Below are positions 61,068 to 64,000 of a stretch of DNA of 64,000 bases, one piece after another (the first letter of the stretch is position 1; every line of letters starts with the position of its first letter). The position numbers and the translations under genes were made by a program. Below the pieces are notes generated by a model. It was not told the origin of the DNA. It was given only the letters and a program-made list of their open reading frames with translations, and searched no databases. Source of the DNA: Niastella koreensis GR20-10 (GTDB lineage Bacteria; Bacteroidota; Bacteroidia; Chitinophagales; Chitinophagaceae); contig NC_016609.1 in the NCBI RefSeq assembly GCF_000246855.1, positions 310,001 through 374,000 on the forward strand, written 5' to 3'.

Positions 61068-61096
61068 TCCGCCAGCTGGCGGAGAGCCGGGGGAGG
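61068..61096 (-). terminator. TCCGCCAGCTGGCGGA palindrome and adjacent GAGCC hairpin
   Basis: TCCGCCAGCTGGCGGA (61068-61083) is a perfect 16-bp palindrome, and GAGCC-GGGGGA-GGCTC follows. They lie just beyond the stop of the T9SS cargo gene at 61102. The 16-mer is the same element found inside the tRNA-derived array near 32100 (one or two bases different). Confidence 0.6.
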
Positions 61097-61101
61097 CTCA
61101 A

Positions 61102-61884
61102 TTATCTTATAAAGACTTTCTGCACAAAATTCCTTTGCGGGTCCTGACCCAGCAGGCGTACATAACAAATACCTTCGGTCTGAGGGTTTAAGGAGATATC
61201 TGTTCTGCCCGTTTTGCCGCTTAACAACTGGGTTTGTAAGATCATTCCCTGGCTGTTTACTACCTGGGCCGACTTGTAAGAATCGTTCAGGTAAAGGGTT
61301 ACCACCCCGGCATTTACTATTGTAGGGAATACATAATTCTGGGTAGAACCGGTCGCCGCCAGTTTAAATACAGGAGTGTAATCGTACCGGTCATTCTCGT
61401 CAGTTGTGCGGATGCGATAAAACAGCAGGTCGCGCACATTTACCGGGTAATGCCTGAATGTGTAAACCTTTCCAGTCAGGTCTTTCCCAACAGGCAGAAC
61501 GCCCACCCGTTGAAAATTGATGCCATCTGAGCTGAATTCTATTTCATACATTTTGAGATTACCGGGCTCCCAGGTACTGCGCCATTGTAATACAATACCG
61601 TCATTATTGGAAGGGGTAATAACCAGGTCACGCATTTCAACCGGTTTGGGCAGTTCGGTCATGCTGTTATTGCCTTCGTATACGAATTTTGTTTTTTGGC
61701 GAAAATCAATGTACTCATTGGGAATAACCTTCCCCGGATCAACCGGAACAAAATCAGCGGAGGTGTTTCTGGCAGCAGTTTGCGCATTTACAGGGTTCCT
61801 CACTGTTAGGCTACTTATCAGTAAAATAACTGTAAAACAAACTGTTCTGCCGACTATAGAGTATACATACGTCATATTACACAC
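61102..61884 (-). CDS. Secreted protein with T9SS type A sorting domain
   Basis: A 260-residue protein with a hydrophobic N-terminus (about 12-35, ending near VNAQ), a fibronectin-III-like middle (LQWRSTWEPGNLKMYEIEFS, SSDGINFQRVGVL, FYRIRTTDENDRYDY) and a C-terminal sorting domain (VVTLYLNDSYKSAQVVN, ISLNPQTEGICYVRLLG, FVQKVFIR). It should be exported by Sec and attached or released by T9SS. No ligand or enzyme motif is visible. Alternative starts exist at residues 1 and 4. Confidence 0.8.
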   Translation of the reverse strand: MCNMTYVYSIVGRTVCFTVILLISSLTVRNPVNAQTAARNTSADFVPVDPGKVIPNEYIDFRQKTKFVYEGNNSMTELPKPVEMRDLVITPSNNDGIVLQWRSTWEPGNLKMYEIEFSSDGINFQRVGVLPVGKDLTGKVYTFRHYPVNVRDLLFYRIRTTDENDRYDYTPVFKLAATGSTQNYVFPTIVNAGVVTLYLNDSYKSAQVVNSQGMILQTQLLSGKTGRTDISLNPQTEGICYVRLLGQDPQRNFVQKVFIR

Positions 61885-62058
61885 ATTTAGCGGTTAAGAA
61901 GGAATAATACGCAGTCGCTGGCAGGTAGTGGCTGTAAATAATCTTCTTCAAAATTAATGCCCGGCAGAATAGGTTGGGCTTAACGAGATGTTATTGGGGC
62001 ACCAGGTTGGAGGCAGGGGCTGGGAAGTAAGAGGTAAGAAGCAGGAGGTAAATAAAAA

Positions 62059-62101
62059 AAGTATGAAGTTGGAATGGTTCGAGTATTCCTGCTTCATACT
62101 T
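62059..62101 (-). terminator. Terminator of mdh
   Basis: AAGTATGAAG (62059-62068) pairs with CTTCATACTT (62092-62101), with an inner GGAAT/ATTCC stem; the minus strand ends TTTTTTTATT. Confidence 0.85.
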
Positions 62102-62126
62102 CTTACTTCAAAATTTCTTATTTCAA

Positions 62127-63056
62127 TTACAGCGTTTTCAGCACATCGTTCATGCTTCTAACGGCATCAGCGCTCTTGTTAAAGAGGGCCTGCTCGTCGG
62201 CATTTAAACCAAAATCAACAATCTTTTCCCATCCGCTTTTACCGATGATAACTGGTACTCCAAGACAAATATCTTTTTGACCGTATTCGCCGTTCAATGA
62301 TACGCAGCAGGTAAATAATTTTTTCTGATCGCGTACAATGCTTTCAACCAGGGCTGCTCCGGCTGCACCAGGTGCATACCAGGCACTGGTGCCAATCAGT
62401 TTGGTAAGGGTGGCACCGCCTACCATGGTATCGGCAACTATTTGTTTTTGTTGTTCTTCGCTCAGGAATTTGGTAACAGGCGCGCTGTTCCAGGTGGCCT
62501 GGCGAATAAGCGGGATCATGGTTGTATCACCGTGGCCGCCAACTACCACTGCATTCAGATCGGCAGGGCTGCAACCCAGGTGCTGGCTCAGTTGATATTT
62601 AAAACGGGCGCTATCGAGCGTACCACCCATACCAATGATCCTGTTCTTTGGCAAACCGGTAGCGGTTAAAGCCAGGTAGGTCATGGTATCCATGGGGTTA
62701 CTGATAACAATGATGATGGCGTTGGGGGAGTGTTTCAGAATGTTTTCAGCAACGCCTCTAACAATACCGGCATTGGTGCCAATCAGTTCTTCACGGGTCA
62801 TTCCCGGTTTGCGGGGTAAACCCGATGTAATTACAACTACGTCACTGCCGGCAGTTTTGCTGTAATCATTGGTACTGCCAACGATGCGGGTATCAAAGCC
62901 CAATAATGCAGCTGTTTGCATCATATCCTGGGCCTTACCTTCGGCCAGACCTTCTTTAATATCCAATAATACCAGTTCCTGTGCCAGTTCGGCCCGGGCG
63001 ATATTATCAGCGCAAGTAGCACCTACTGCACCGGCGCCTACAACAGTTACTTTCAT
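62127..63056 (-). CDS. mdh: Malate dehydrogenase
   Basis: A 309-residue LDH-type malate dehydrogenase: Rossmann motif VGAGAVGATCADNIA, Arg-containing mobile loop SGLPRKPGMTREELI, ISNPMDTMTYLA, catalytic GGHGDTTM, and the Pro/Gly-rich C-terminal region GVPVIIGKSGWEKIVDFGL. Arg in the loop position favours oxaloacetate/malate over lactate. It interconverts malate and oxaloacetate in the TCA cycle. A TATTTTTG -7 box lies 37 nt upstream. Confidence 0.95.
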   Translation of the reverse strand: MKVTVVGAGAVGATCADNIARAELAQELVLLDIKEGLAEGKAQDMMQTAALLGFDTRIVGSTNDYSKTAGSDVVVITSGLPRKPGMTREELIGTNAGIVRGVAENILKHSPNAIIIVISNPMDTMTYLALTATGLPKNRIIGMGGTLDSARFKYQLSQHLGCSPADLNAVVVGGHGDTTMIPLIRQATWNSAPVTKFLSEEQQKQIVADTMVGGATLTKLIGTSAWYAPGAAGAALVESIVRDQKKLFTCCVSLNGEYGQKDICLGVPVIIGKSGWEKIVDFGLNADEQALFNKSADAVRSMNDVLKTL

Positions 63057-63092
63057 CAGAAAAAAATTTAAGGTGTTGAGCTAATGTTTGCG

Positions 63093-63100
63093 CAAAAATA
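63093..63100 (-). promoter_or_regulatory. -7 box upstream of mdh
   Basis: The minus strand reads TATTTTTGCGC, matching TAnnTTTG. No clear TTG was found at the expected distance. Confidence 0.5.
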
Positions 63101-63168
63101 GGCTCGATTGAAGAATATTTACTTTTTATTTATCGCGCAATTGGCCAAATGAAGCCAATAAGTTATTG

Positions 63169-63675
63169 CTAATCTCTCTTCGTAAAAGCAGCCAGTACCT
63201 TACTTACATCCACATTACCCTCGAAGGTGGTAATAAGCTCGCCCTTTTTATCATAGAGCGCCTGAAACGGCAGACTTTTTATTTTGTAGAAAGGCGGCAT
63301 AAAGAATTTGATATCCCGGCCCATTTTAATGTTCGAATATTCAGCAATCTTATGCTCATTGTAGAAGTCAACCATTTCATTGAATGGCTGATAAGTTACC
63401 ATTACGATCTGGTATTTCTTCAGCTCTTTCATGTTCTTTTCCATATCGGCCCACTGGTGTTTACAATGGTCGCAATCGGGACTGAAATACATAATAAGGG
63501 TTGGCTGATGATGTTTCAGTTGGTCCTTGGTTAAATTGGTACTGTCACTCTGCAAAATGGTAAATGGCGGAATGCTGGGGAACCGTTTGTACGACGGGCT
63601 GTCGGGTGGTAAGGTTTGTGCGGATGCCAGTTTCACTGTAAATGCCAGAATAAGCAATAAAAGCCGGTTTTTCAT
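63169..63675 (-). CDS. Exported thioredoxin-fold protein (TlpA/AhpC-TSA-like)
   Basis: A 168-residue protein with a signal peptide ending KLASAQ. The thioredoxin fold has C68-DH-C71 in FSPDCDHCKHQW, and the cis-Pro loop is near KSLPFQALYD. The short variant with CxxC suggests a periplasmic disulfide reductase or a resa/TlpA-like protein. It has no neighbour in cytochrome maturation, so the partner is not known. Confidence 0.88.
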   Translation of the reverse strand: MKNRLLLLILAFTVKLASAQTLPPDSPSYKRFPSIPPFTILQSDSTNLTKDQLKHHQPTLIMYFSPDCDHCKHQWADMEKNMKELKKYQIVMVTYQPFNEMVDFYNEHKIAEYSNIKMGRDIKFFMPPFYKIKSLPFQALYDKKGELITTFEGNVDVSKVLAAFTKRD

Positions 63676-63834
63676 TTGTCAAAAATTTGCTGGTGTTAAG
63701 CACCCGCAGGGCGGGTACGGGAATTCCTCCCAAAAATAACCTTTCCTGCGATAAAATTATCCTTCAAAAATAACAGGAAATGAACAGGATAGCCAGGGGC
63801 TGGTAGCATTTAACAAAAAAGATTTGGCATTATT

Positions 63835-63868
63835 TACGGAAAAACCGTAGGTTTACGAAAAGTTCGTA
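63835..63868 (+). promoter_or_regulatory. Two operator-like dyads before the blaI-type gene
   Basis: TACGG-N5-CCGTA (63835-63849) and TACGA-N5-TCGTA (63854-63868) are both 15 bp, 19 bp centre to centre, and the second ends 1 nt before the ATG at 63870. BlaI/MecI repressors bind TAC-N-GTA-type dyads, so autorepression is likely. Confidence 0.6.
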
Positions 63869-63869
63869 G

Positions 63870-64000
63870 ATGGAAAAATTAACCACGCAGGAAGAACAGG
63901 CCATGCAGGCAATATGGAAAACAGGGGAAGGCAACATAAAACTGTTTCTTGAAAATATGGAAATGCCCCAACCGCCATATACCACGCTGGCGTCAACAGT
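63870..64000 (+). CDS. BlaI/MecI/CopY family repressor (3' end beyond window)
   Basis: The first 43 codons are MEKLTTQEEQAMQAIWKTGE, then GNIKLFLENMEMPQPPYTTLAST, the winged-helix start of penicillinase-repressor-type proteins (about 120 residues). The recognition helix PYTTLAST is present. Its usual partner, an M56 membrane sensor peptidase, would be downstream, outside the window. Confidence 0.88.
   Translation, partial: MEKLTTQEEQAMQAIWKTGEGNIKLFLENMEMPQPPYTTLAST

Overview
The window looks like a chromosomal segment of a Bacteroidota bacterium, most plausibly a Chitinophagaceae member (Chitinophaga/Niastella-like; inference from gene families and style, no search was run). Support: a SusC/RagA-type receptor, T9SS C-terminal sorting domains, DUF1573 pairs, LytS/LytTR signalling, a fused 2-oxoacid dehydrogenase E1, many exported enzymes with short signal peptides, no Shine-Dalgarno pattern, and Bacteroidota-type -7 boxes (TAnnTTTG) in front of several genes.

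Layout. 1-9 kb: truncated SusC receptor, an acyltransferase-type membrane protein, an OmpA/PD40 envelope protein, an exported M28 peptidase and an AhpD-like protein. 9-15 kb: AraC and ArsR regulators, an EamA transporter, GNAT, SRPBCC, YwbE, an exported acetolactate decarboxylase and a YVTN propeller. 15-25 kb: AsmA-like protein, a DUF72 remnant, M1 aminopeptidase, a divergent esterase/GlxA-type regulator pair, a PL6-like lyase lipoprotein. 25-30 kb: histidine kinase plus LytTR regulator and an FtsX-type permease. 30-32.9 kb is gene-poor: two 21-bp-phase arrays, a transglutaminase-like gene, and tRNA-Met(CAT) followed by tandem 102-bp copies of its own 3' half. 33-38 kb: SF1 helicase with a C-terminal HTH, a TetR-controlled SDR cluster and an AraC regulator. 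38-43 kb: a tightly overlapping operon TonB receptor-pnuC-nadR-namZ that reads as outer-membrane-to-cytoplasm salvage of an NAD precursor plus a muramidase-type enzyme. 43-50 kb: aminotransferase, two DUF1573 proteins, fused E1, PhzF, DCC protein. 50-58 kb: YebC, APC permease, then a co-directional run DAACS transporter-DedA-MFS-GT9. 58-64 kb: PEGA-like lipoprotein, ECF42-like sigma factor with its DGPF/YCII partner, T9SS cargo, mdh, thioredoxin-like protein, and a truncated BlaI gene with two operator-like dyads.

The most unusual signal is not a gene. Four intergenic arrays (11.05, 30.06, 31.63 and 50.52 kb) have unrelated core sequences but the same 21-bp step, held almost without slippage. 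In three of them one reading frame gives a recognisable but stop-interrupted heptapeptide pattern. The other standouts are the tRNA-Met 3'-half array, in which part of the anticodon region is replaced by a dispersed 16-bp palindrome, and a perfect 44-bp palindrome at 60982-61025. Several decayed genes (DUF72, four-helix-bundle, T9SS sorting domain, Big_5 domain) lie in the spacers.
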